A program made the translations under genes and the position numbers. Under the pieces are notes generated by a model. The model saw only the letters and a program-made list of their open reading frames with translations, did not search any database and was not told the origin of the DNA. From the NCBI RefSeq assembly GCF_017591425.1, contig NW_024466421.1, positions 310,001 to 374,000 on the forward strand: a stretch of DNA of 64,000 bases, written 5' to 3'. Positions 23,861-35,310 of the stretch are shown here, piece after piece (within the stretch, counting starts at the first letter, position 1; each line of letters opens with the position of its first letter). Source of the DNA: Ochotona curzoniae (taxonomy: Eukaryota > Chordata > Mammalia > Lagomorpha > Ochotonidae).

Positions 23861-24079
23861 TGGCCAGCGTGGACGTCAGGCAGAGAATTCAAGGGTCATA
23901 CACAGGGGACATGCAGACTCGCCCAGAGGGAGGCGGTCAGTGGTCACCAACTGTCATGGCATGGGCTGTTCCTTTCACCCACAACAGTCCCAAAGGCTCA
24001 ACCAACACTTGTCTGCCAAACCCACACTTGCATGCCAGTATCGAAGGCTCCGCACCCCAGAGAGAACGGGCTGGCGTTA

Positions 24080-24345
24080 CGGTACAGCAAGTGGCCGCTG
24101 CTTGCAGCACCTGCATCCCATAGGATGCTGCTTCAAGCCCAGGCCACAGGGCTTCCCGGCCAGCTCCCTACCGATGTGCCTGGCAATGCGATGAAGCTGG
24201 CCTGAGCTGCCTGGGCCCCTGCCACCCATGGAATAGACTCCGGTGGAGCTCCTGCAGTCACGGCATACGGGGAAGAGAAGCAGCAGGTGTAAGATGAGTC
24301 TTCGTCCCCACTACCACTCTGCCTTTCAAATCAATACTTCAAACA
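24080..24345 (+). mobile_element. C-repeat SINE remnant beside the exon 1 donor
   Basis: gcacctgcatcccatagg, gcttcccggccagctccct, accgatgtgcctggcaatgc and a terminal ctgcctttcaaatcaatac are family blocks, but divergence is high. It ends about 110 nt inside the intron from the SLC45A4 donor at 24453. Confidence 0.55.
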
Positions 24346-24453
24346 CAGTAACAGCCAACAGACAGGAGCACCTGCCCCAGCAGGCGGAGCAAGAGCGACC
24401 CGTGTCAAGGGCTTCCCGGAACACTTGCACACAGTGCTGGGCGCAACACTTAC

Positions 24454-24697
24454 CAATCTGCAGCAGGATGGGTGTGACCAGCGCGGTCTCCATGGCGTAG
24501 CAGAACTCCCTGCCAAACATGACGGCCCCGTGCATCACCCACAGGCGTATGGGGATGCGGTCTATGGAGCCCTCGCTGAGGGTCTCGTCGCGGGGCTCGG
24601 CCTCTGGGCGCCCTGCCTTATGCAGCTCCGGCACGGACACGGGCAGCTCCTGAACTTGCATAGACTCGGAGTCGGCATTCTGCGGAGCCATTCTCAT
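24454..24697 (-). CDS. SLC45A4: SLC45A4 coding exon 1 (residues 1-81)
   Basis: The ATG at 24697-24695 is preceded in frame by a TAA at 24748-24746 with no other in-frame ATG between, which fixes the N-terminus as MRMAPQ. The nearby second ATG (M3) has the stronger context (A at -3, G at +4) and could be used by leaky scanning; human has the same M-x-M arrangement. Residues 1-45 are a hydrophilic cytosolic tail rich in Glu, Pro and Ser. Residues 52-81 form TM1 with the SLC45 family signature [15 protein letters not shown]. The exon ends CAG-ATT-G followed by GTAAGT, a near-perfect donor, leaving phase 1. The exon is joined without a break to a long 5' leader. Confidence 0.95.
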
Positions 24698-24725
24698 CAC
24701 CCCCGAAAAATAGATATGTGTGTAT

Positions 24726-24745
24726 ATATATATCTCGATATATAT
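24726..24745 (-). promoter_or_regulatory. AU-rich hairpin just upstream of the SLC45A4 start codon
   Basis: Two perfect 9-nt arms (ATATATATC and GATATATAT on the transcript) face each other across a 2-nt GA loop, about 28 nt before the ATG at 24697. A 4-nt loop with an 8-bp stem is sterically more likely. The stem is all A-U except its inner pair, so it is weak; a role is speculative. Confidence 0.35.
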
Positions 24746-24826
24746 TTACTCTACCTACATAAATAACACTAACATATATCTTCAATGATAAATTACGACG
24801 TCTTCTCTCTCCGCTTCGGGCGTTCC

Positions 24827-24934
24827 TCAGGCAGGTGACACCAGTGCTGCTCTCGGTTCGGCCAGCGATCTCAGGCTTGCCGTCGCTTGAGGCGTGCAGT
24901 GGAGCGCGAGGGCTTCTGGCTGGACTTTGGACAT
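24827..24934 (-). promoter_or_regulatory. Upstream ORF 2 in SLC45A4 leader (35 codons)
   Basis: ATG at 24934 opens a 35-codon frame (starts MSKVQPEALALH) closed by TGA at 24829-24827, about 130 nt before the main start. It would be present with either candidate acceptor. Start context is poor (C at -3, T at +4), so leaky scanning is expected. Confidence 0.4.
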
Positions 24935-24947
24935 ATGGCTGGCTGGC

Positions 24948-25094
24948 TTACTGCAAGTTAGAGTTAAAAATCCATAATGGCCATTCAGTTAATACCAGTT
25001 TCATCATCATTACGGAAGAGGTGCTGAAGGCGCTCTTCTTGCTGCAGTGTGGTGGGGAGGCGACAGACACAGCAGGTGCACGGACGATCCCCAT
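24948..25094 (-). promoter_or_regulatory. Upstream ORF 1 in SLC45A4 leader (48 codons)
   Basis: ATG at 25094 opens a 48-codon frame ending in TAA at 24950-24948, about 250 nt before the main ATG. Three successive in-frame ATG codons occur inside it (about codons 29-31). The C-terminal half is hydrophobic and contains two Trp residues (LTEWPLWIFNSNLQ). Start context is weak at -3 (T) but has G at +4. It exists in mRNA only if the 25110 acceptor is used. Confidence 0.4.
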
Positions 25095-26280
25095 CGAGCG
25101 ACTGGAGGATCTGCAAGAGAGAAGGATGACCGACCATGCTCAGGGAGCCGGCCACAGCCCTGGCCACGGGGGCACAGTGGAGTGTGGTGACTGGGAGGAG
25201 AGGACTAGAGAAGACCACAGCAAGCCTGGTCCTTCGCCCAGGCACAGGATCACCCGTGGGTGCTGTGGTACATGAATGTTCCAGCATGGGTGGAGGGCTG
25301 CAGGAGAAGACAGTGGGTGAGGCAAGGGGTGCACAAGAGCCCGCCCGAGACTGTCACCTCCATCCTGCTGGGGGGCAGGGCTGGGCTGCGGGCTCCTTGC
25401 CCAGCTCTCCCTGCGCTGCTTCTGGCTGAGGCTAGAGGGTGATCCGTGTGAACACCCTCAGTGCTACGTGCCAGGGCTTCTGGTTGCCTGTTGATGCCTC
25501 TCCCATTTCCTACAGCCCCGGTGGAGCAGCCTTCCAGAGGCACAAGCTCCATCCCACCCCCCAGACCCAGTGTGGGAGCGTGGGTGTGACACTGCAGCCA
25601 GCACACCCACGGGGCAGCGGGGATGGCTAAAACAACAAAGCTCCCCCTCTGACTCAGGAGTTGTGGGGAACAGGGAGTGAGTCCCCACCTCTGCCTTAGG
25701 CGGGCTTGCTCCCAGCTGTGGTGGGTACCTGGAGGATTGAACCTATGAATGGGAGAGAGGGATGTGTGTGTGTGAATCCCTGGACTACTGGACAAAGGAG
25801 CAGCCTGCAGGGACCATTTCCCAGCTGGGAGAAAATGAGTCACTCTCCTTTCTGGCTCCAACATGGGACTGGACGCTCAGGGACCCGCCCCAGGGCAGAT
25901 GCATGAGGATGATGGAGCTGCAGCCGCAGGTGCCCGATAAATCCCATCTCACCTGGAAACATCCAGGGCTCTATTTGTGGCCTCATGGCCCTCGCTACGT
26001 CAGTCCTAGACATGAGTAAGCTCTGCCCTGAGTCACTGCACTACCAGCTACGGATCAGACCACGCAGCCAGAACACACCTGAGTCCTCCTCATGACAAAG
26101 GTGGTGCTCCAAGCATGCCTCTGTTGTCACAGTGGGAGGCGGACAGGGAGGGAGAGGACACTCAACGGCAGGCACTGTGGTGGCCACTACCCTGGCACCA
26201 ACAGCCCCCAGGGCTCAGAAACTGCACTCCCAGCTCCCCATCAACAGGGAAAGGCTTCCCTTGAAAAGGTTACCACACAC

Positions 26281-26535
26281 TGAGCCAATCCAGCTACTCT
26301 ATGCTTCCAATCCGACTTCCTGCTAATGTGTTTGGGAGGTGGCATGTGATGGCCCAAATATGTGGGTCCCTGCTACCTGCTGTGGGAGACCAGGATGGAG
26401 TCCTGGGCTCCTGGCTTTGGTCTGGCCCAGCCCTGGTGGCCTGGGCCATCTGGGGAGTGAAGCAGCAGATAGAAGAAACCCTTGCAGCGCCCACAACACC
26501 TGCCCTTCAAATAACTAACTAAATGTTTAAATCCT
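26281..26535 (+). mobile_element. C-repeat SINE, diverged
   Basis: Blocks ccaatccgacttcctgctaa, gtgatggcccaaatatgtgg, gtgggagaccaggatggag, ggggagtgaagcagcagata and tail cttcaaataactaactaaat. Confidence 0.7.
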
Positions 26536-29500
26536 GTGGGCCGCTTTCCGCTGCCTCTTCTCCATTCTGTCTGGTCACTCCATCCATGCTCACGGCAGGA
26601 GCAGGCCCACGGTCATAGCCTGATGACCTCGGAACAGGGTGGTGCCAACAGGTCTTCAGAGTAGCCGTGGAGTATGGGCCTCAGTGGTGATGGCACGGTG
26701 GGGGAGTTACTGGCAGCCACTTGACCACTACTCTGCTCCCAATCCACTTCGCCAACCTCCCCCAGGGCACAGCTGGAGAGTGCCTGGCCAGGTCCCAGCC
26801 ATGGGAAGGTGACCAGTGAGGCTACAAGCTCTTCTCCAATGCCCACGGCTGCATCCCAGCCCACGGCTAGTGCCGGGGGGCGCTGCTCTGAAATGCCAGC
26901 TCTTCCTGCCCCAAGGTGCCTCCCGGAAAGCAGCTGTCTAGTCCACAGAGCCCTGGGTCGAGCTATGCCCACAGGTCACGGTCAGGGTGAATGACAGGAC
27001 AGCTCGGGCAAAGGAGCCTCGGGAGTCCATCGATGCAGGACAGTCTGCAGGTGAGATGCCCGCAGGGCCCAGGTGTGACCAAGAACATGGCCTGGGACTG
27101 TGGGCGCTGGGCAGCCCCGCCCCGCACTCTGCACTGTCCAGGCTCCGCAGGGACGGAGCGGTGACCCTCGCAGCTGGGCACCCGCTGCTGGTTGCCTGTG
27201 TTCCTCACACTCTCCCCAGGGCTCACAGGGAGACCCCACTTTCCCACAGCCCTCGGCGCCCTGCCTCTCTGCCTCTCCTCTCCCACAGCTCAAGTCACCC
27301 ACGACTTTTTGGAGGAGCTTCTCAAGGCTCCCCGGGGCCCTTGAGAACAGGGCGGCTCTGCCACAGCAGCAGAAGTCCTGCAATCCCACCTCTCCTGGTG
27401 CGGCTCCCTGAAGGCGCCCGCAGCTTCCAGGCCTGCCTCACTTACTACCCCTCTCCTGCTTTGTGGCCAGCTCCCCTGCAGGAGCCGGGAGGGGTTTACT
27501 GAGAGCACAAGGATTTGGACGGACGGATGGCCGGCCACCTGGCACATGCTGAGGGGCTGCGTGCAGGGGAGGGCTGCCTCCGCCCTGCCGGCTGGGCCTG
27601 ACAGCAGAGCCGACAAGATGGGCAGGAGGCGGTGTGGGTTTACCTGTTACTCAGGAAGTCTGGGCATGAACACAGCTCCCCTTCCTCTAGCAGCACAGAT
27701 GCGGCCAGCAGATCCTACGCAGGCAATGCCACTGTCATCTATAGCGACGAGAATGACAGAGTGTTAGCGTCCTGCACGCGGGGAAGCAGTGGCCAGCAGG
27801 CAGGCCCATGGATCCACCCACAACGACGGCCTTCTAGACCAGAGGATGGCGTGGGCTGACACGGCACCCCTGGAGACACACTCTGCCTCAGCGCCTACGG
27901 CTGGCTGCACCTGCCATGGCTACCGTCACGTGAGGTCAGCTCACACGGGTGTCAGAGGAACAAAACGCACACGTGTCAGGTGGAACTGCTGCAGCGGGGA
28001 GGGAGAGGCGGCGGTGGCCTGTCCTGAGAGGAGAGCTGGGGGGGGGGGGCGGGGCAGCCAGCAACCTTGTCCCCTCCCCCACCGCCGAGTGCCTCCCTTC
28101 ACGGCCATGGCTAAGTGGGGGTTCCCAGGACCCAGAAACAAGGGGCTTGGTGCTTCCACATGGGTCTTTACAAAGTTGGCTGGTTGGGCAGGCCCTGGAA
28201 GGCCCAGCCAGCTTCACCTGCTCCCCACAGCCATGTGGCGGCTCCTTGGACCCATGTGCAGCACTTGTGCCAACTTTGCCTCCCCAGTGCTCTGTCCTAG
28301 GCAGAAGCGCAGTCACTTGGCTCACTTGCCCTGCTCCCCAGATTTTCCTGGTCACCCCTGAGTCCAAGTGCAAGTACTCAGAGCATGTGAGCTGCTGAAC
28401 TGCTCGGGGCAAGCGCAGTCCAGGCCCCGTGACATCCCTCAGGGGCCTCCCGGGGGCTGGAAGCTTCGCATGCTCCTCCAGTCCACTCACAACTTCCCCA
28501 CATCACAGGCGCTGTCCAGCTTCCGTCCCGACTGGCTCGTCTGGACACACGAGAGGTGGCTCTTACAGCTGCGCAGGCACCACCGTGGTCCTGCTCAGTC
28601 CAAACCAACTCGGCTCCGGCCTGTTCCTGGGGACTGGCCAGGCTGCCCCTCCCCAGCACCAGGACGCTCCCTACATGTCCTCCCAACATGGGCCCTTCCC
28701 AGGAGCTGTGGGAAGAAAAGGGAGGAACGGGCAGGCCAGCAGGCACCAGATACTTCAGCATTTTCAGAAGGAACCCTTGGCCCCACGGGGCGGCTCACTG
28801 CCCAGCGATGTCCGTGAGGCCATCTGCCCAGGTGCAGGGCTTAACGTGCCCTTGTCCTTCACCCAGGAGATTACCCCCTCCACCATACCCCCAAGCTGCT
28901 CTGAAGGCAGAGAAGCTAAGAGTTAGCTGCGAGCCTTCTAGAATCTTCTATCCCAGGACCTGTGCTCTAAGTCCAGCTTCTCAGCACAGCAGCAGGGCTC
29001 GGCGGGGAAGCTGTGTGCGACCTACTCCAGGGACAGCATCCGCACGAGCAAGGCGGGGCTGCCGCAATGAACGCGTGACTTCCCACCGCATGCTGCCCTT
29101 AGGGGCAAGGCCTGCCTGTGAACCCTGTCTCACCCAAAGGCTTGCTGGGTAGATCTGGGTTCAAGTCATGGGTTACTGAGCAAGGAGCATTACCAGAATG
29201 CACACACTTCCTGCCCTGACAGCACGGGCTCACACCACCCTGAGAGACCCCTGCCCCTCCCAGGGGTGGCCTGCCCTCCAGATCCCACAATGGCCACAGC
29301 CGCCATCTTCGACTGGTGGGCGATAAAAGGGAGGCAGGCTGGGCACAGCTGACCTCCAGCGGCCCAGCTCCACGGCAAACTCGTGTGCTCACAACCTGAG
29401 AGATGGGGTGTGGACGAGGGGCGTGCCCGCCCAGCAGGGCCACAGAGACCAAGACTTTGCCAATCACTGCTTCTCAGATGTGTCCTAAGCATACCAGTGG

Positions 29501-30169
29501 GCTGAAAGGCCACAGGTGGACCCTGCCCTGCCCAGCCTGGGACTGCCCGCCTTGGCTTTCTTCCACGACGACCCTGGCTCGGGATCACAGCCATCTAGTT
29601 CAGCTTCTACCACATGGGGGTCCCCATCTTGGCCAGCCTACTCTCTCAGCTGCCCAGTGCACAGGGTGAAAGGGGTGGGATGGGGGTCAGCCTTAGGTCA
29701 GGGACCACAGGGAGGCCAGAGAAACGAGCCAGCACTTCATCAACATGGTTGGCTTCCAAGGCTGGAGTGTTCACAAAGCCAAGACCGAAGCGGCTGGTCT
29801 GGACGCGCCCAGGAGGGATTGCGAGCTCCTGGTGGTTCTGCTCCCGAGAGGCAAGAAGAGAATCCCACAAGTCTCCCACCTTACGTTGACAAAGGTCAGC
29901 AGAATGAATGGGGCGCAAGCCGCAGATAGAAACTCCCTGCACAACCACTGCAGCCCCACATACACAAACAACTCCCAGGACTGACAGGGAGACGGGCATA
30001 CCGCACGCCGGTCCACTGGCAGTGCCTGGCTGGGGTCCTGGCTCCTCCCCACTAACATGCGTCCTGCCAGGTGGCAAATCTGTCCAGCTGAGTCCATGCT
30101 GCCAGCCGCAGCTACTGTGGACATTCAGGGAGCGGGCCAGAGCAGACCTCTCTCTGTTGTTGTGTTGTG

Positions 30170-30735
30170 GTACAGCATGTTGAGTGCCCCTCAATGCCAG
30201 TATCCAACATGGGGGCCAGTTCCCGTTCCAGTTGTTCCACTTTTTTTTTCTTTAAAGATTTACTTTTTTTTTTTTGGAAAGTCAGACATACAGAGAGGAG
30301 GAGAGACAGAGAGGAAGGTCTGTGTCCGCTGATTCACTCCCCAAGTGGCTGCAACGGCCAGAACTGTGCTGACCCGAAGCCAGGAGCCCTGAGCCTCCTC
30401 CGGGTCTCCCAAGCAGATGTAGAGTCCCAAGACTTTGGGCTATCCCTGACTGCTTTCCCAGGCCACAAGGAGGGAACTGGAGGGAAAGCAGGATCGATCT
30501 CACTTTTGATCCAGCACCTTGCTAACGCTCCTGAGAAAGCAGCTGAGGACGACTCAAGTGTTCGGGCTCTGCCACCATGCACGGGGTACCTGGATGGAAG
30601 TCGAGGCTCCTGGCTTTGACCTGGCCCAGTCCCACCCATGCAGCTATCTGGGGTGGGACTAGCAGATGGAAGATACTCTCTAACTCTGCCTTTCAAATAC
30701 ATTTTAACAAACACTAAAAAACAAAAGCGTGATTT
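30170..30735 (+). mobile_element. Older C-repeat SINE interrupted by a younger one
   Basis: The 5' part (30170-30248: cagtatccaacatgggggcc...ccagttgttccac) and the 3' part (30495-30735: tgatccagcaccttgctaac...ggaagatactctctaactct...tcaaatacattttaac) are one plus-strand copy split by a minus-strand copy. The flanking cactttt at both joints is a likely short target duplication. Confidence 0.7.
30249..30494 (-). mobile_element. C-repeat SINE nested in an older copy
   Basis: Reversed order: T-rich tail, ggaaagtcagacatacagag, gattcactccccaagtggct, agccaggagccctgagcctc, ggtctcccaagcagatg, ctgctttcccaggccac. It lacks the tRNA head, so it is 5'-truncated. Confidence 0.8.
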
Positions 30736-33700
30736 AAAACATTTCAATTTAAAACCAAGAGTTACTCAACAAGCACTTTGCAAAAGATAAACAGACAACA
30801 AAGATGAGCAGGCTAGCCCATTAGAAGCTGCTCAAAAATCACGTCACCAGAGGGTCACACGCAAAACAACGAATGACAACACACGTTCCGAAGCAAGGCC
30901 CTGAGTGCAGGACGCTGAGCACCACAGATGCTTGCGGGGACGAGGAGAGGCAGGGACAGGCACTCAGCATGAGGAAGCACACTGTGAAGACATGCTGGCC
31001 ACCTCCTCTGAGACGCGGCCGAGCTCGGCACGGGATCCAGCGCCGGAGCCAGCAGGAACCAGGGCCCCATGCAGCAAAGCACAGCTTCACCCCAGACGGC
31101 CTGCCTGTGAGCAGGTCGCCTGCAGGACCCCCAGGCCACAGAGCAAGCAATGGCCAGAACGCAGACCCACGCTGCCGGCGTGGGGGGTGTCACCAGCAGT
31201 GAGAACCCTGGGAAAGATCCCAGAGAAGCCCATGGCGTCACACTTCTCTCATGCGCTCCAGGGAACACAGCAGTACCCGGGACACAGGGTCGCACTGGCG
31301 CGAGGGGCCAGCTCTGGGCTGCTCCCAGAGGGAACGTGTGCTCCTGTTTAGGAAGGCAAGGTTGTGTCCCTGTCCTTGACCCCACACCACGGCAGGAGCT
31401 GTGCCATACTTGCTGCCATACACCTGCCCCCGTGTCACCTGGTCACTTGCAGAAACTGGGGTGCTTCCCTGAATCAAACACCACGCGTCCAGCTCACAAC
31501 ACGTGGGTTTAAGAGGCACGAGCTTAACTGGAGCTTAAACTGGGTGTGCTGGTGTGGGGTCCCTAAAACATGGGCACGTCAGGCCAGATGGGGGAGCAGC
31601 TCTGGAACCCCGAGTTGGACTCCACCAAGCCTTGCATGTCATCAAGCCGCTGGACCTGACGGCTGCCCGAGCTGCTCCCCAGACACAGCTCATCTCCCCA
31701 GCAGGAGAACGGCAACAGGTGCGTGTGCAGTCACTGGCTCACTCGCTGATGCTGCAGCACACTGCAGGCCTGTGTGCACACACACACACTCACACTTGTA
31801 CGTGTGCACACACCTACAATCCACAGGAGACAGGGACAGACAAGACCACCAGTGTCTCTTTGGAGTCCTTCAGCCTTAAAGACTACACAGAACCAGGGAA
31901 ATGCCTTCCCAGCTACCTCTAGGACAATCATGACCGTGCACGCCGCTGACAGGGCTGTGACAGTCCCCCAAACACACAGAGGCCACCGAGGCAGATGAAG
32001 TGAGCGTGGGGCCCGTCCGTCCGTCCCTGGCCAGCTGCTGAGAGCCTCAGGATCCGGTCAAGGACAGCCACCAGAGAAGCCCTTAGGACACAAAAGGCGT
32101 CTGCACTGGCTCCTGCTCAGATCTCCAGGCCCTTCCACCGGCCCCCACCCAGCCACCGGGCCCTCGGTAGCTGCCCCACCTCCTCTGACCCACAGCTGCG
32201 GATTAAAGGCCCAAACGCCATGGTTACGCAGAGAAGTCTGGTGACGGGTCACGGGACGGCAAGCATCCGATTGCGTAGCATTCTGTTTTCTGAAGTTAGG
32301 ACTTTAGCATTTGCAACAAAACACCTGAAATAGCTGCCCAACATCCAGAGGGCCTAGACGCAATTCCCTGTCAACACGCTCTAACCCCGAGCTGAGGCCA
32401 CCCGTGCCCCCTTCTCCCAGGGGAAAGCCTGGGAACTACTTGGCTTCCTCACCATGGTCCCAGAGACCCCCTTTTGCAGTCAGCTGAGCAAAGGCAAGCA
32501 ACGTGCATCTCCCTCCCCTTATTTCTAAGGGTTCCTCACATTGCCCTCATGAGTTGCAGGAAGTGTCCGCTGCCATAGAAACAGCAGCAAGCTCCTCAAC
32601 AAGCTGGCCTGCCCCCCACTGCCCACGCTAGGAGTGTGGCTGCATCAATTTTGAGTGCACAACTGAGGCTGGAGGGTCTGGGGTCTCTACCTACAGGTGT
32701 CATGGTAGACGAAAAGGGGCCGTGTCCAATGTCACACCCGACAACTCCGTGCCATTAAATCACAAGAACAGAAATTCATCCCAGTACACTCTCACATGTG
32801 GCAGGGAAGCCGCTGCTGGAGCTGGGATGACCGCAGCCTGCAGGCCCATTCCGTGTGCGGCAGCACAGCCACTGGTACACACAGGCAGTCAGGCACAATG
32901 GCACGGCCTGGCTCCTGGGCCACTGTGGCCACAGCCCCAGCCATCCCCACGGCAACGTCACACTGACCATGTGCTGAGACTGGGGCCTGAGCTCTGAGAC
33001 CGAGGTATGACAACAAAGCAAGCCAGAATCGCATCTTCCTCCTTGAACCGCACCAAGACCCGGGCTCACCGGGGCCCCCGCTTTCTCTCTTTTAGGCAGC
33101 ACTGAACGGCTTCTCCCTCCACACACAGCAGCTTCACAGCCTTGGGGCGGTTATGGATGGGGGAGCAGGGGAACCAAGGGCGGCTCGGCACAGGTGGGAA
33201 TGGGATAATCCTAAACACAAAATTTCCCTCTGCTGGGGCTGGGTTTACTCTCAGGGCCATGCTCGCCCATCCTCTCCTGGGCCGGAGGTCAAGGTGAGTC
33301 ACCTACACTGTTGGCCACAGTGGTGAGCACTGGGCCATGTGCCACCATGTCCACGGAGGGTGTCTGACGGGCTCAACTCAGGAGCTGCCATCACCTCCAG
33401 CCCCTAGCCCCTGCTGCCTAAACGGACTGAGGAGCGAGGCCCGGGGCAGCCACTTCCCCTTGCCCCCAGGCAGTGCCCACGTAGCAGGTGTATGCATCAG
33501 GCGGACACTAACACTGTGCCTCCCTAAATCTGACAGCCCCCTTGTCCTAGAGCGGTGCTACCCTGAAGGCGTGGAATGAGCTGTGACCAGCGCTGAAGCC
33601 ACGTGACCTCTGATCACCTCCCTTCCAGAACACAAAGCCACAGGACTCCTCCCTTACAGCACTAAAGTCGAAGACCATCATCCCCAGGAGGCACACGAAG

Positions 33701-33785
33701 CCCTTCGCCAAACCAGCCTGTGCGCTTCCACTGGCAACAAGTCCAGTACGCAGACAGGCGTGTGTCAGAAGTTTAAGCAGGCGTT

Positions 33786-34116
33786 TGGACTGGCGCAGTA
33801 GCCTAGTGACTAAAGTCCTTACCTTGCATGCACTGGAATCCCATATGGGCGCAGGTTCTAATCCCAGCTGCTCCACTTCCCTTCCAACTTCCTGCCTATG
33901 ACCTGGGAAAGCAGTGGACAATGGTCCAAAGCCTTGGGATCCTGTGCCTGTGTGGGAGACTTAAAGGAAGTTCCTGGCTCCTGACTTCAGATTGGCTCAG
34001 CTCCAGCTGTTGTGGATGCTTGGGGAGTGAACCAGTGGACAGAAGATCTTTCTCTCTGTATCTCCTCCTCTCTATATATCTGACTTTCTAATAAATAAGT
34101 CTGGAAAAAAAAAAAA
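33786..34116 (+). mobile_element. C-repeat SINE, nearly full length
   Basis: Head ggactggcgcagtagcctag, catatgggcgcaggttctaa, ctccacttcccttccaactt, ggggagtgaaccagtggaca, tail taataaataagtctgg plus A-run. Confidence 0.9.
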
Positions 34117-35039
34117 CAGGGATAGATGAGTAGAAATGGTTCGTTATGTGTGACCAGAATTCTCTAAGACCCAAGCTGTGCCTGGAACTGCCAGCGGAAC
34201 AGCTACCCTCAAAGGCGGGTTTCCTGACCTCCCGCTGCAAGTCTCAGAGATGAGCTCAAATGCCACAGAGACGCTGGCGGTCCCACGCAGTTGATCCAGA
34301 CCCTCAGCGGGCGACCAAGAAACTCTGCAAAAGCAGCAGGCCCCTGCCCCACGCTGTCAGCACTAGGTGTAGCCCTTCTCCTGGGTGCCTGGCCTGGCAC
34401 TTCACCCAGCTGCTGCCTGCACACCACAGGGCCTCCTGTCATGCCCGCAGTGGCATCTGTGCTGTGCCCCACGGCCGCACAATGGCACTCATCAGATTCT
34501 CATGTGATGTACTGCCCCTGTGGCTAGCTGGGGCTCAGCATGGGACCAGGCAGCCCTGAGGGAGGGCTGCGAATAGGCCACTGCAGTTACGCAGTGCTCC
34601 CCCCTTGTCTGGGTGATCGTCAGTGTCCTGCCCACCGTCCAGGCCAAACATCTCACTTGGGTTTCTCAGCAGAAGGCACCAGGGGCGTCGGGTGACTGGG
34701 GTTTGTGTAGGGGGTGGGGGCAGAGGTAGGGCAGCGAGAGGCAGCGCAGGGGTCTCTCCAGTGTGACCAACACGAGGGGCAACACAGCATGTCATACTGG
34801 CCCAGTGCAGACCCACATGCTGAGATACGTGTGGACACCCAGGGGTGGGGGGTGGCCAGCTGTGAGACGCATGTGGACACCTGGAGGGGGGAGACTCTTC
34901 TGTCTAGATGCCAAAATCAAGTCAGACCAGGAGTCCAGGCTGAGCCCACACAGAGTGCCACCTTGAGGCCCTCTGACCTTTGTCCTTGTTAAGAACCCAG
35001 GACTGAGCCTTGGGTCCTTAGAACTTAGACCTGGGCTGA

Positions 35040-35310
35040 TATGACTCACAGACTAATCCTCCAAGTACCAGCATCCCACATGGGCACAAGTTCATGTCCC
35101 AGCTGCTCCACTTGCCATCCTTCTGCTTACGGCCTGGGAGAGCAGAGGAGGATGGCCCAAGTCCTTGGACCTTGCACCTGCAAGGGAATTCCTGGCTTGA
35201 TTGGCACAGTGGCCACTTGGGGAGTGAACAAGCAATGGAAGATCTTTCTCTCTGTCCTCCTCTCCATAAATCTGCCTTTCCAATAAAAAGGAATAAATCC
35301 TAAAAATAAA
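35040..35310 (+). mobile_element. C-repeat SINE
   Basis: agcatcccacatgggcacaa, cagctgctccacttgccatc, agaggaggatggcccaagtc, ttggggagtgaacaagcaat, tail tccaataaaaaggaataaat. Confidence 0.8.

Larger units (their letters stand above)
9906..24079 (-). other. Large intron between coding exons 1 and 2
   Basis: About 14 kb without any recognised exon. It contains C-repeat SINEs listed separately, short CA tracts near 10.0 kb, and two stretches that look regulatory (14.1-14.35 kb and 18.8-18.93 kb). The latter has ETS-like ACTTCCTG and an AT-richer core. Confidence 0.7.
24698..25110 (-). other. SLC45A4: SLC45A4 5' leader joined to first coding exon
   Basis: Upstream of the ATG the minus strand runs through an AT-rich stretch and a CpG-enriched stretch (about 20 CpG in 320 bp, far above the flanking intron) to a good acceptor, TTCTCTCTTGCAG followed by ATCCTCC at 25110. 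A second plausible acceptor, TCTAACTTGCAG followed by TAAGCC at 24950, would shorten the leader to about 253 nt. The CpG content and the closeness to the start codon suggest selective constraint or a minor alternative promoter. The exon boundary is inferred from the splice motif only. Confidence 0.6.

Noticed and set aside
24698..24700. GTG at 24700 as SLC45A4 start
   Set aside because: The ATG at 24697 is the first ATG after an in-frame stop and matches the human M-x-MAPQ start; a GTG start is unnecessary.
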